Below, piece by piece: positions 1 through 6,896 of a stretch of 22,533 nucleotides of DNA; position 1 is the first letter of the stretch, and each line of letters begins with the position of its first letter. The notes beneath the pieces were generated by a model, which had not been told where the DNA came from, made no database searches, and saw nothing but the letters and a program-made list of their open reading frames with translations. The stretch is from Candidatus Galligastranaerophilus gallistercoris (GTDB lineage Bacteria > Cyanobacteriota > Vampirovibrionia > Gastranaerophilales > Gastranaerophilaceae). The stretch lies in assembly GCA_018710795.1 (NCBI GenBank), contig DVJH01000121.1, forward strand, positions 1-22,533, in the 5' to 3' direction. The translations under genes and the position numbers were made by a program.

Positions 1-593
1 TGAGGAAGCCTTGTTGTTTCTTTAACGTTAAGAACAAAAACTCTTATTCTGTTTCCGGGTTTATAGTATTCGCCCGGTAATTGTTCTTTTGCAGGCATAA
101 TGGCATCGGTTTTTCCGATGTTTACTATTACGTTTCTGTCATCTCTTCTCTGGATTATACCCGTTATAAGAGTGCCTTTTTTGCTCATAAATTCATCCAG
201 TACAAGTTTTCTTTCAGCCTCTCTTATTCTTTGTGTTATAACCTGTTTAGCCGATTGTGCGGCAATTCTTCCGAAGTCTTCGGGTGTAACTTCAATTTTT
301 ACTTCATCTTCAAGTTCAACTTCATCATCGATTTCTTTTGCATCTTCAAGAGAAATCTGGGTATCGGGGTCTTCTACGTTTTCAACCACGAGTTTTGTTC
401 TAAATACGCCAATTTCGCCCGATTCTTCGTCCAAAATTGCCTCAACGTTATCGGCGTCTTTATCTTTAATGTGTTTTTTATATCCCGCAACAAGTGCGTC
501 GCAAAGCGATGAAACCAAAACATCTTTTGAAATGCCTTTTTCTCTTTCAAGCTGCTCTGCCGCTTCAAACAGTGCCGTTCCGATTTTAATCAT
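1..593 (-). CDS. nusA: Transcription termination/antitermination factor NusA (N-terminal part, cut by window edge)
   Basis: NusA binds RNA polymerase and modulates pausing, termination and antitermination. The 197 visible codons start MIKIGTALFEAAEQLEREKG, typical of the NusA polymerase-binding N-terminal domain, which runs to about residue 130. The beginning of the S1 RNA-binding domain follows (KGTLITGIIQRRDDRNVIV, then a PGEYYKPG-type loop). The S1 end and both KH domains lie beyond base 1. The ATG at 593 is preceded by AGGAG at 607-603, which overlaps the TAG stop of rimP, so the two genes are a tight pair only 12 bases apart. rimP-nusA is a widely conserved order, usually followed by infB and others, here out of view. 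The many acidic residues around positions 90-115 are normal for the family. Identification is secure; only completeness is unknown. Confidence 0.95.
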   Translation of the reverse strand, partial: MIKIGTALFEAAEQLEREKGISKDVLVSSLCDALVAGYKKHIKDKDADNVEAILDEESGEIGVFRTKLVVENVEDPDTQISLEDAKEIDDEVELEDEVKIEVTPEDFGRIAAQSAKQVITQRIREAERKLVLDEFMSKKGTLITGIIQRRDDRNVIVNIGKTDAIMPAKEQLPGEYYKPGNRIRVFVLNVKETTRLP

Positions 594-605
594 GGTTATT
601 GTCTC

Positions 606-1097
606 CTATAGTTCTTCAATATCATTTAATCTGACGGAAAAAAGATTATCTTGGCTTATATCATATTCTTTTTCCGTATCGTATACAAAAACCTTAAGTC
701 CGAATGAATCGTTATAATCAACGATTTCGCCCTTAAAAGTTTTTGGCATGTTTTCTTCCAAAGGGTTTTTAACTTTTATTATAACTTTATGACCTTTGAA
801 AATTATATACTCTCTTTTGCTTTTTAATTTTTTATCAAGCCCCGGAGAAGAAACCTCAAGATAATATTTAAAAGGAATAATTTCATCCAGCAAATCGCCC
901 AGACTTCTTGAAATGTTTTCGCAATCCTGATGGCTGACGGGGTGATCGTTTGAATATATAAAAATTCTCAAAAACCAATGCCCGTTTTCTTTATCGAGTG
1001 CAACTTCCAGCGGTATCAAATTATACCTCATTGCGGTATTTTCAATGACGGGCATTATTTTTTCGATTATTTCTTTTTTGCTTAAATGTTCTTTCAT
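606..1097 (-). CDS. rimP: Ribosome maturation factor RimP
   Basis: RimP assists late assembly of the 30S ribosomal subunit in the cytoplasm. The 163-residue length fits the family (about 150-160). The hallmark YYLEVSSPGLDKKL stretch lies at about residues 78-91, in the N-terminal alpha/beta domain. The C-terminal SH3-like beta domain follows (KGHKVIIKVKNP, then FKGEIVDYNDSF). The gene sits directly before nusA, its usual partner. The start has only a weak purine-rich ribosome site (AAAGAAAAA), unlike nusA, which has a full one. A terminator-like hairpin with a run of T ends only about 15 bases upstream of the ATG, so transcripts entering this operon from the nearest promoter must pass it. Confidence 0.95.
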   Translation of the reverse strand: MKEHLSKKEIIEKIMPVIENTAMRYNLIPLEVALDKENGHWFLRIFIYSNDHPVSHQDCENISRSLGDLLDEIIPFKYYLEVSSPGLDKKLKSKREYIIFKGHKVIIKVKNPLEENMPKTFKGEIVDYNDSFGLKVFVYDTEKEYDISQDNLFSVRLNDIEEL

Positions 1098-1112
1098 ATG
1101 TTTTTCTTTTTG

Positions 1113-1147
1113 AAAAAAAAGAACGGTTAAACTGTTACCGCTCTTTT
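1113..1147 (-). terminator. Hairpin with U-tract in the rimP leader: possible attenuator or terminator of the upstream gene
   Basis: The 1117-1126 and 1138-1147 arms pair (four A-T pairs, G-C, A-T, one mismatch, then CGGT with ACCG) around a loop of about 11 bases. On the minus strand the stem runs straight into eight T residues (1120-1113), the form of an intrinsic terminator. It lies about 95 bases after the stop of the metallophosphoesterase gene and about 15 bases before the rimP ATG. It could end the upstream transcript, attenuate rimP-nusA, or do both. It is also followed by five T on the plus strand, but no plus-strand gene needs it. Confidence 0.6.
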
Positions 1148-1192
1148 TGTTCGTAATGCGATTTAATTTTTGTCAAAATCTCTGACCAAAAA

Positions 1193-1222
1193 AGTATATC
1201 ATAAAAAATCTCATATCCGCAA
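1193..1222 (-). promoter_or_regulatory. Candidate sigma-70 promoter for rimP-nusA
   Basis: On the minus strand, TTGCGG (1222-1217) and TATACT (1198-1193) are separated by 18 bases. Transcription would start near 1186 and give a leader of about 90 bases containing the 1113-1147 hairpin. The -35 is imperfect and the region is AT-rich, so chance matches are possible. Confidence 0.45.
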
Positions 1223-1239
1223 TAAAATATAAAGAATGT

Positions 1240-2019
1240 TTAAATAAAATCGACCGTAACAATTTCAGGCAGGCAGTTAAACCTTAAATGAAAAATGCTT
1301 GTCCCCAAACCCTTTGTTACATACATTTTATTTTCAATCAGCCCCGATTCATATTTTTTTCCGTATTTAGAAGGAACAATAACCGCACCGAAAAAAGGAA
1401 CTCTTACCTGCCCGCCGTGGGTATGCCCCGAAAATATAAAATCCGTCTTTTCTTTGGCAAAAGGCATAATATCCGGCGAATGAGAAACAAGTATTACGGG
1501 CGGCTCGGTATTTTTCAGCGCTTTATCAAGACTGTAGTAAGTTGTCTGCATATCGGATATTCCCGCTATCGTAATCTTTTGCCCGTTTATATCAAGCTTG
1601 TAAGAATTATTTTCAAGAATATTAATTCCTTTTTCTTTCAATTTTTCTTTTATGAATGCACTTTCCCTGTTATAGTCATGGTTTCCCAAAACCGAATAAA
1701 CACCGTATTTTGAATGTATTTTTGAAAAATTATCTGCAATTTTATTCATATCCATTGAAACCCTTATATTGTGCATAACGGCATAATCGCCGCCCAAAAG
1801 CACTATATCGGGATTTTCTTTATTAACTTTATTTACGATTCTTTTAATTCTTAAATTTGCAAACCTTGAAAAATGAAAATCCGACAAGAAAACGACTCTT
1901 ACGTTTTTTATTCCGGCAGATTCAATATTTATCCTTTTTACCGTAATTAAATTCGGCTCGATTAAAAAAGAATAAAAAATAAAAACCGTAATAACAGAAA
2001 TTAAAAAAGTTTTAATCAT
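1240..2019 (-). CDS. Membrane-anchored calcineurin-like metallophosphoesterase (YkuE/YaeI type)
   Basis: This is a predicted metal-dependent phosphoesterase held at the membrane by an N-terminal helix (about residues 3-21). Using the ATG at 2019 gives 259 residues. The metal-binding set is complete: D47 and H49 (SDFH), D78 (GGDY), N113-H114 (GNHD), H180 (SHSPD), and H199/H201 in SGHTHGGQ. This signature belongs to the YkuE/YaeI group, some of whose relatives act on lipid-linked pyrophosphates such as UDP-diacylglucosamine; the substrate here cannot be read from sequence. An in-frame extension to 2253 exists but would overlap the divergent rfbC gene and its promoter and put charged sequence before the anchor, so I reject it. 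No Shine-Dalgarno sequence precedes 2019. Confidence 0.88.
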   Translation of the reverse strand: MIKTFLISVITVFIFYSFLIEPNLITVKRINIESAGIKNVRVVFLSDFHFSRFANLRIKRIVNKVNKENPDIVLLGGDYAVMHNIRVSMDMNKIADNFSKIHSKYGVYSVLGNHDYNRESAFIKEKLKEKGINILENNSYKLDINGQKITIAGISDMQTTYYSLDKALKNTEPPVILVSHSPDIMPFAKEKTDFIFSGHTHGGQVRVPFFGAVIVPSKYGKKYESGLIENKMYVTKGLGTSIFHLRFNCLPEIVTVDFI

Positions 2020-2043
2020 AATAAAACAGTTTACAATAAAATT

Positions 2044-2072
2044 TTGAAAATATAAGTTTTTAAGGGTATACT
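2044..2072 (+). promoter_or_regulatory. Sigma-70 promoter for rfbC-rfbD
   Basis: TTGAAA (2044-2049) and TATACT (2067-2072) are spaced by exactly 17 bases. The predicted transcript start near 2079 leaves about 20 bases to the rfbC ATG at 2101 and includes its GGAG ribosome site (2088-2091). This argues against the in-frame ATG at 2080. Confidence 0.65.
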
Positions 2073-2100
2073 TTTTATATTGATTTTGGAGTTTAATTTT

Positions 2101-2658
2101 ATGCCTTTTGAATTTATTGAAACGGAAATGAAAGAAGTAATCCTCGTTAAACCTAAAATTTTCGGAGATGAAAGAGGCTTTTTTATGGAAACTTATAAAA
2201 AAGAGGATTTTATAAAAGGCGGCATAACGGACGATTTTATTCAGGACAACCATTCAAAATCATCACATAAAGTTTTAAGAGGGCTTCATTATCAATTAAA
2301 CCCGAACACACAGGGCAAACTCGTAAGATGTACAAAAGGAAAAATCATTGATGTTGCGGTTGATATAAGAAAAAATTCCCCGACATATTTAAAATGGGTA
2401 AAAGCCGAGCTTTCGGAAGATAATAAATATCAGCTCTATATCCCGAAAGGCTTTGCGCACGGTTTTGTCGTTATAAGCCCCGAAGCGGAAGTTATATATA
2501 AAGTTTCCGGCAAATACAGCCCGAAAGACGAAAGAAACATTCTCTGGAACGATAAAGATATTAATATTGACTGGGGCATTGATTTTGAGCCGATTTTAAG
2601 CCAAAAAGATAAAATTGCGCCCGAAATTAAAAACATAAAAGATGAGGATTTATTATGA
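2101..2658 (+). CDS. rfbC: dTDP-4-dehydrorhamnose 3,5-epimerase (RmlC)
   Basis: This enzyme converts dTDP-4-keto-6-deoxyglucose to dTDP-4-keto-L-rhamnose, the third step of dTDP-L-rhamnose synthesis. The 185 residues are the normal length. Family signatures are present: GDERGFF (22-28), LRGLHYQ with catalytic H63, KIIDVAVDIR (81-90), YIPKGFAHGF with H120, and Y133 in VIYKVSGKY, the proposed acid/base tyrosine. I chose ATG 2101 because GGAG lies nine bases upstream; the ATG at 2080 would sit at the predicted transcript start. The gene overlaps rfbD by four bases (ATGA). rfbA and rfbB, needed for the first two steps, are not in this window. The product probably feeds LPS or another surface polysaccharide. 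Confidence 0.96.
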   Translation: MPFEFIETEMKEVILVKPKIFGDERGFFMETYKKEDFIKGGITDDFIQDNHSKSSHKVLRGLHYQLNPNTQGKLVRCTKGKIIDVAVDIRKNSPTYLKWVKAELSEDNKYQLYIPKGFAHGFVVISPEAEVIYKVSGKYSPKDERNILWNDKDINIDWGIDFEPILSQKDKIAPEIKNIKDEDLL

Positions 2659-3476
2659 TTGCACTTGTAGTCGGGGCATCGGGCATGCTGGGGCAGGATT
2701 TATGCCCCGTTCTGGAAGATTTCGGATACGATGTCATTGAAACAAACAGCAAAATTCTTGATATTACAAAAAAAGACGATGTGTTTAATTTCATCGAACA
2801 AAATAAACCCGATATCATCTTTCATCTTGCCGCATACACAAACGTAGATTTAGCCGAAGAAGAACAAAAAAAAGCCGAGCTTATAAATAAAGAAGGCACA
2901 AAAAATCTGGCAATTATTTCATCAAAACTCGATATCCCGATTGTCTACATTTCAACCGATTATGTTTTTGACGGAGAAAAAAATTCTCCCTATACTCCGA
3001 AAGATAAAACAAACCCGATTAACGTATACGGAAAAACAAAATTAATGGGCGAAATTGAAATTCAAAAACATTGCAAGAAATTTTATATTGCAAGAACAAG
3101 CTGGTTATACGGAATAAACGGCAAAAATTTTGTGGACACCATGCTTAAATTAAAGGATAAACCGCTAAAAGTTGTAAATGACCAGTGGGGAACGCCGACC
3201 TGGACCGCCGATTTATCAAATGCGCTTGTTGAATTGTTAAATAAGCCTTATGGAATCTATCATCTTACGGGAGGGGGAAAACCGACCACATGGTATAACT
3301 TTGCAAAAACAATTTTTGAATATGCAAATATAAATCCCGATTTATCCCCCTGCACGACGGAAGAATACCCCCGCCCCGCAAAACGTCCGAAATATAGCGT
3401 CTTAGATAACGGCAAAATGTTAAGAAACTGGAAATCGGCACTGAAAGATTATTTAAACCTTGTTGATATTAAATAA
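2655..3476 (+). CDS. rfbD: dTDP-4-dehydrorhamnose reductase (RmlD)
   Basis: RmlD performs the final NAD(P)H-dependent reduction to dTDP-L-rhamnose. This 273-residue protein is an extended short-chain dehydrogenase: the nucleotide loop GASGMLG is at 7-13, HLAAYTNVD at about 57-65, and STDYVFDG carries the catalytic Thr near 101. The YGKTK pair Y125/K129 completes the active site. The C-terminal substrate-binding region includes YHLTGGGKPTTWY and RPKYSVLDN, both typical. Its ATG lies inside the ATGA overlap with the rfbC stop, so the two are translationally coupled. A strong terminator follows 20 bases after the stop, making this a two-gene operon. Confidence 0.96.
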   Translation: MIALVVGASGMLGQDLCPVLEDFGYDVIETNSKILDITKKDDVFNFIEQNKPDIIFHLAAYTNVDLAEEEQKKAELINKEGTKNLAIISSKLDIPIVYISTDYVFDGEKNSPYTPKDKTNPINVYGKTKLMGEIEIQKHCKKFYIARTSWLYGINGKNFVDTMLKLKDKPLKVVNDQWGTPTWTADLSNALVELLNKPYGIYHLTGGGKPTTWYNFAKTIFEYANINPDLSPCTTEEYPRPAKRPKYSVLDNGKMLRNWKSALKDYLNLVDIK

Positions 3477-3495
3477 AGTTTAAAATAAGCGCAAC

Positions 3496-3530
3496 AAAGC
3501 TCCCTTTATATAAAGGGAGCTTTTATATTT
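3496..3530 (+). terminator. Intrinsic terminator of rfbC-rfbD
   Basis: A perfect 14-base-pair self-complementary stem (3496-3509 with 3510-3523, core GCTCCCTTT/AAAGGGAGC) is followed by a T-rich tract on the plus strand. As a DNA palindrome it may also serve the converging minus-strand gene that ends at 3568, although the T-run on that side is weak. Confidence 0.9.
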
Positions 3531-3567
3531 TATAAAGTTATGTCAAACCGGCCTTAATCAGCTAATC

Positions 3568-3897
3568 TTATTGAACGTCTTCTACAACTTCTTCAACTGT
3601 TTGTTCAACTTCTTCTTTTTTAAATTTAGCTTTAAGTGTTTCAATTTTATCTGCAGCCCAATCTTTTGCTTCGCCGGCTTTTTTTGCGATTTTTGCGCCT
3701 AATTCCATATAGCCGTTTTTCGCTTTTGCTACAACTTTTTGTGCAGCATTGCCTTCAAAAGTATCTGCAACTTTACCTGTCTTAATAGCATAAGCCAAGC
3801 TGCCGACTGCTGCCAAACCTGCAACCGCACCTGCAACCGTTGCTGCTTTTTTAGCGGGTGTTGCTTCTTTAAAACCTTGTACCGGATTGATTGACAT
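3568..3897 (-). CDS. Small Ala/Lys-rich protein with one membrane segment, unknown function
   Basis: I do not recognise a family. The 109 residues begin MSINPVQGF. An Ala/Gly-rich hydrophobic stretch (about 20-38) could be one membrane helix. Residues 55-95 form a Lys/Ala-rich, probably amphipathic helix, and the tail is strongly acidic (repeated EEV). It has an excellent ribosome site (AGGAGAAAG, about five bases before the ATG) and its own strong promoter about 150 bases upstream, so it is very likely expressed. It resembles the next minus-strand gene (4127-4672) in layout: short N-terminus, hydrophobic segment ending in TGK, then Ala/Lys-rich helix. The opening MSINPVQGF also resembles MRISPVAGY of the gene at 11305. 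It may be a membrane-associated structural or stress protein, but nothing in the sequence proves that. Confidence 0.8.
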   Translation of the reverse strand: MSINPVQGFKEATPAKKAATVAGAVAGLAAVGSLAYAIKTGKVADTFEGNAAQKVVAKAKNGYMELGAKIAKKAGEAKDWAADKIETLKAKFKKEEVEQTVEEVVEDVQ

Positions 3898-4049
3898 TTT
3901 TCTTTCTCCTTATTTATATTTACATCTAACAAACATTTCTTACATTTGCATATACATAAATAATCCTGAAGATAAATTATTGCTATCATGCAGTTTTATT
4001 ATTTACAAATGTTTACAAAAATCTTTCTTCTCCTAACCTAACATTTGTT
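3898..4049 (-). promoter_or_regulatory. Long structured 5' leader of the 109-residue small protein
   Basis: From the predicted start near 4043 the leader is about 145 bases long. Arms 4040-4048 and 4005-4013 are nine-base perfect inverted copies. They could form a hairpin whose 26-base loop holds a second Shine-Dalgarno-like TTAGGAGAAGAAAG (4039-4026) with no credible reading frame behind it. Further partial copies (3932-3938, 3942-3948) could pair with the same 4005-4013 arm, so alternative folds are possible. I recognise no known riboswitch class. Confidence 0.4.
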
Positions 4050-4078
4050 ATTATAAACAAAATAAAACCTTTTTGCAA
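4050..4078 (-). promoter_or_regulatory. Strong sigma-70 promoter for the 109-residue small protein
   Basis: On the minus strand TTGCAA (4078-4073) and a consensus TATAAT (4055-4050) are separated by exactly 17 bases. The -35 begins almost directly after the terminator of the preceding gene. Confidence 0.75.
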
Positions 4079-4080
4079 TA

Positions 4081-4110
4081 AAAAACGGTCCTTTATTTAG
4101 GACCGTTTTT
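4081..4110 (-). terminator. Intrinsic terminator of the 181-residue small protein gene
   Basis: A perfect 12-base-pair stem (4081-4092 with 4099-4110, core ACGGTCCT/AGGACCGT, loop of six) lies 17 bases after the stop codon. It has T-runs on both sides, so it can work in either direction. The minus-strand T-run merges into the -35 box of the next promoter. Confidence 0.9.
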
Positions 4111-4126
4111 TATTTTTTATTACCCG

Positions 4127-4672
4127 TTATTTAATAACGGCTAAAGCTGTTTCATCTGCTCCGTTTTTAACTTTTGAAAATTTTTCGCTTACCGTAGTTT
4201 TAACTTTATCTAAGCCTTCTTTTACTTTTGAAGCCGCATCGCCCGCTTTTGCTTTAGCGGCTTTAAAAATTTCTCCGCCTTTTGTTTTTGCGTTTGACGC
4301 AATTTCTTTGGCACCTTTCGTAATTGCTTGTGCGCCGTCTTTAACGTGGGCAAAAAGATAGCTTGCGCCTTTTTGGATTGCTTCCGTATTTTTTGCGCCC
4401 AAACCTTTACCCGTTACAAAAGCAAGTGCTGTCGTGCCGATTAAAAGAGCTGCTGCCGCAATACCGGTATTTTTAATTTTTTCTTTCGTTTCATCGCTTT
4501 GTTTTTCTACAATATCATGCGCTAAAACAGCTGCAGGGCTTGTGAGCATGACGCCGAGCGCCGCTTTTTTTGCATTCGATAAATCTTTCAATTTATCAAT
4601 TGTAGTTTTTCCGCATTCATCGGGAGTAGATACGGTTTTTGCAATGTTACCCGCAATTGAACCCATTTCCAT
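4127..4672 (-). CDS. Ala/Lys-rich protein with hydrophobic segments and a long amphipathic helix, unknown function
   Basis: No family recognised. Of 181 residues, the first 30 are polar; 36-52 (AALGVMLTSPAAVLAHD) is mildly hydrophobic; and about 70-87 (GIAAAALLIGTTALAFVTGK) is a good membrane helix. Residues 95-175 are an Ala/Lys/Gly-rich, almost Pro-free stretch with loosely periodic A-K-G blocks. It recalls LEA-like or phasin-like amphipathic helices in composition only. ATG 4672 is used; an ATG two codons later is also possible. The ribosome site is AAGG/TTGGA, part of an inverted repeat described separately. The terminator at 4081-4110 makes this a single-gene unit. It shares its general layout with the 109-residue neighbour, which may reflect distant paralogy or just composition. 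Confidence 0.75.
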   Translation of the reverse strand: MEMGSIAGNIAKTVSTPDECGKTTIDKLKDLSNAKKAALGVMLTSPAAVLAHDIVEKQSDETKEKIKNTGIAAAALLIGTTALAFVTGKGLGAKNTEAIQKGASYLFAHVKDGAQAITKGAKEIASNAKTKGGEIFKAAKAKAGDAASKVKEGLDKVKTTVSEKFSKVKNGADETALAVIK

Positions 4673-4759
4673 AATATTCCAACCTTTCCGTAATACTTAT
4701 ATACTTATGTAATAATTTCACACTACTGTCTTAATAAAAAAATTTAAGGTTGGATAATT
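4673..4759 (-). repeat. Inverted repeat that could hide the ribosome site of the 181-residue gene
   Basis: Arm 4673-4686 and arm 4746-4759 are inverted copies over 12 of 14 positions, with nine consecutive matches (AAGGTTGGA against TCCAACCTT). The proximal arm carries the Shine-Dalgarno-like sequence just before the ATG. The distal arm lies directly after the EamA transporter gene. I find no convincing promoter between the arms. Confidence 0.4.
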
Positions 4760-4779
4760 GCCATGGGTTTTTTAAATTG

Positions 4780-5676
4780 TTAAGTTTTATTACCGTTTTT
4801 TGCATGAAACTGTGCGACAAATACCGCTGCAAACATTAAAACACAGCCCATGGCTTCTTTTATCGTTAATGTCTCATGCAAAATTAAAAATCCCGCAAGA
4901 ACCGCAAAAACAGACTCCAAACTTAAAATTAAAGATGCAATATAAGGTCTTACATTTTTCTGGGCCTTGATTTGAAGAGTATACGCAACGGCACAGGATA
5001 AAACGCCCGCATAGAAAAGTTCTTTTGTGCAATTATAAATATCAATCATTCTTGTTTGTTCAAAAAATAAACCCAAAACGGTTGCAAAAATTCCCGCAAA
5101 CAAAAATTGCAGGCAGGATAATTTGATTGAATCCGTCTTTTTTGCATATTTGCTTATACACATTATATGAAGCGCAAAAAATACTGCGGAAAATAAAATG
5201 ATTAAATCGCCCCGCCCTATAACAAAAGAATCTTTAACGCACAATAAATAAAGCCCGATTAAAGCAAATATGACGCCAATCCAAACGTATCTCGTAATTT
5301 TTTTGCCCGATATAAGCGAAAAAACGGGAACCAAAACGATATATAAAGAAGTAATAAACCCTGCCTTTCCCGCCGTAGAATAAACAATGCCCGCCTGCTG
5401 CAAAGTTGTTGCGAGAAATAATAAAACTCCCGCCATTATGCCGCCTTCGATTAAATTTTTCCTGCTTTTTAAAGGTTTTTTATTCCGTTTCCCGTGTGTT
5501 ATGAATAAACCGAGTATAAACAGAGAAAAAGAACCGATTAAACATCTTAATCCGTTAAAAGTATACGGTCCCAAAAAATCCATAGCCGACTTTTGCGCAA
5601 CAAACGTTGCGCCCCAGATAAATGCCGTTATAAAAAGCATTATATTGGCTCTTAATCTTATAAAGTTTAAATTCAT
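4780..5676 (-). CDS. EamA/DMT-superfamily transporter
   Basis: This is a ten-helix inner-membrane exporter or permease of the drug/metabolite transporter superfamily. The 298 residues are the usual length and form two EamA halves. The first begins LFITAFIWGATFVAQKSA (about 14-31), the signature WGxxF start of helix 1. The second begins around residue 155 (DLIILFSAVFFALHIMCIS). The C-terminal half ends in the typical SLEPVFA-like SLILSLESVFAVLAGFLILHE helix pair, read here in two parts. The substrate cannot be predicted. The start overlaps the peptidase stop by four bases (ATGA), so it is the coupled last gene of the DUF1015-glgX-peptidase operon, which may point to export of a peptide or sugar metabolite. 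Only weak AT-rich terminator-like pairing follows. Confidence 0.9.
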   Translation of the reverse strand: MNLNFIRLRANIMLFITAFIWGATFVAQKSAMDFLGPYTFNGLRCLIGSFSLFILGLFITHGKRNKKPLKSRKNLIEGGIMAGVLLFLATTLQQAGIVYSTAGKAGFITSLYIVLVPVFSLISGKKITRYVWIGVIFALIGLYLLCVKDSFVIGRGDLIILFSAVFFALHIMCISKYAKKTDSIKLSCLQFLFAGIFATVLGLFFEQTRMIDIYNCTKELFYAGVLSCAVAYTLQIKAQKNVRPYIASLILSLESVFAVLAGFLILHETLTIKEAMGCVLMFAAVFVAQFHAKNGNKT

Positions 5677-6884
5677 TTGTTATACTCGATGAAAAATTCC
5701 TCAATAAAATTATATCCTTTTTTAAAGGATTCGATATTCATTTTTTCATCCGAAGAATGCATTCCGTAAATATCGGCTATTCCGACAAGAACGGGTCTGA
5801 ACGTTACGTTGTTTTTATTTTTTTTGTTTGCATAAATATGAGTTTCGGCACCTGCGTGGAATGAACTTATTTTTACTTCGATATTTGCTTTTTTTGCCGC
5901 TTCTTTTGCCGTCTCTATCGTTTTATTATCATCGGATTTATTGAAAATCGGCAGGTGTTCTTCAACTTTAATTTCTGCCTTTGCAAGCCCTTCGTATTTT
6001 TTGTTGAATTCTTTTATTATATTTGAAATTTCACCTATCAATTCATTTTCAAATTCTTTATCGGAGCTTCTTATTGAATAATGAGCATAGCCTTTTGTAT
6101 TTATTATATTTGACATTGACTTGTGGCAGACAAATTCTGCCGCATCCGGACGGGGGATTTTCTTTTCCGCTGCCATAAAAATTGAATTATCAACTCCGCC
6201 CGCAACAATTGAGCCCAAATTAATCGAAGTTATAACTCCGAGTTCATTTTCCCTGTAAACCCCTTGCGGAATTTTATCGACAAGTTCCGCCGTAAGTTTT
6301 GCGGCATTCAACCTTGTTTTATCTCCGATATCAAGCCCGCTGTGCCCGCCTTTCGGTGCATATACGCTTAAAGTCATTTTTGTGTAGCCTGCGCCCGATA
6401 TTTCAAAATTTCCCAGCTTATCCGAATCTAATACAAGAATATCTTCGGCTTCCAATTGTTCAAATTCAAGGTTTTCAATCCCCGTCATTGAAAATTCTTC
6501 ATCTTTTGTAAAAACAAACTCCATGCCGCCATGGGGAATAAAAAGCTTGTCTTTAAGGCTCATTGCAAGCTTCATTATAATTGAGACTCCCGCTTTATCA
6601 TCCGCACCAAGCGTTCTTTTTTTATCCGTTTCAATAAAGCCGTCTTTATAGACGATACAAGGTATCGTATCATCACCCACAACGTCCATATGCGCGGAAA
6701 ACATTAACGGTTTTTTGTTTTTGTCGGTTGCTTCAACCCTTCCGATAACATTTCCGTAATTATCCTTTTTAACGTCAATTCCTTTTGAAGTTAAAATTTC
6801 AATTATTTTATCCGCCGCTTTTTCTTCTTCAAGAGAAGGAGAAGGCGTTTTTACGAGTGTCTCAAAAATTTCAACAAGTTCCAT
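5673..6884 (-). CDS. M20-family peptidase related to tripeptidase PepT
   Basis: This is a predicted cytoplasmic di-zinc aminopeptidase acting on short peptides. Its 403 residues match PepT-like enzymes (about 370-410). The metal and catalytic residues line up: H65 and D67 (SAHMDVVGDD), D95 (LGADDKAG), base E129 and ligand E130 (TKDEEF), D153 (VLDSD) and H376 (GMHSSDEKM). The inserted dimerisation domain spans roughly 165-290. AAGGA lies about ten bases before the ATG, and the gene begins 12 bases after the glgX stop. It is coupled to the following transporter gene. PepT-like subfamilies also include peptidases of unknown substrate, so I do not use the symbol pepT. Confidence 0.88.
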   Translation of the reverse strand: MELVEIFETLVKTPSPSLEEEKAADKIIEILTSKGIDVKKDNYGNVIGRVEATDKNKKPLMFSAHMDVVGDDTIPCIVYKDGFIETDKKRTLGADDKAGVSIIMKLAMSLKDKLFIPHGGMEFVFTKDEEFSMTGIENLEFEQLEAEDILVLDSDKLGNFEISGAGYTKMTLSVYAPKGGHSGLDIGDKTRLNAAKLTAELVDKIPQGVYRENELGVITSINLGSIVAGGVDNSIFMAAEKKIPRPDAAEFVCHKSMSNIINTKGYAHYSIRSSDKEFENELIGEISNIIKEFNKKYEGLAKAEIKVEEHLPIFNKSDDNKTIETAKEAAKKANIEVKISSFHAGAETHIYANKKNKNNVTFRPVLVGIADIYGMHSSDEKMNIESFKKGYNFIEEFFIEYNK

Positions 6885-6896
6885 AATCTTAAATCC

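Noticed and set aside
81..717. Plus-strand open frames over the nusA/rimP region
   Set aside because: Ser/Phe-rich shadows of real minus-strand genes, with no ribosome site and no family features.
1288..1713. Plus-strand open frame of 141 codons
   Set aside because: Antisense shadow of the metallophosphoesterase core motifs.
2104..2109. Minus-strand promoter sharing the rfbC -10 region
   Set aside because: The reversed -10 (TATACC) has no matching -35 at the right distance, unlike the case at 17140-17147.
2020..2253. N-terminal extension of the metallophosphoesterase by 78 residues
   Set aside because: It would run through the rfbC promoter and coding start on the other strand, has AT-driven Lys/Phe-rich composition, and would bury the natural membrane anchor.
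4005..4039. Leader peptide starting with ATT behind the AGGAG in the 3898-4049 leader
   Set aside because: It would be eight codons from a very rare start codon, with no amino-acid pattern suggesting attenuation.
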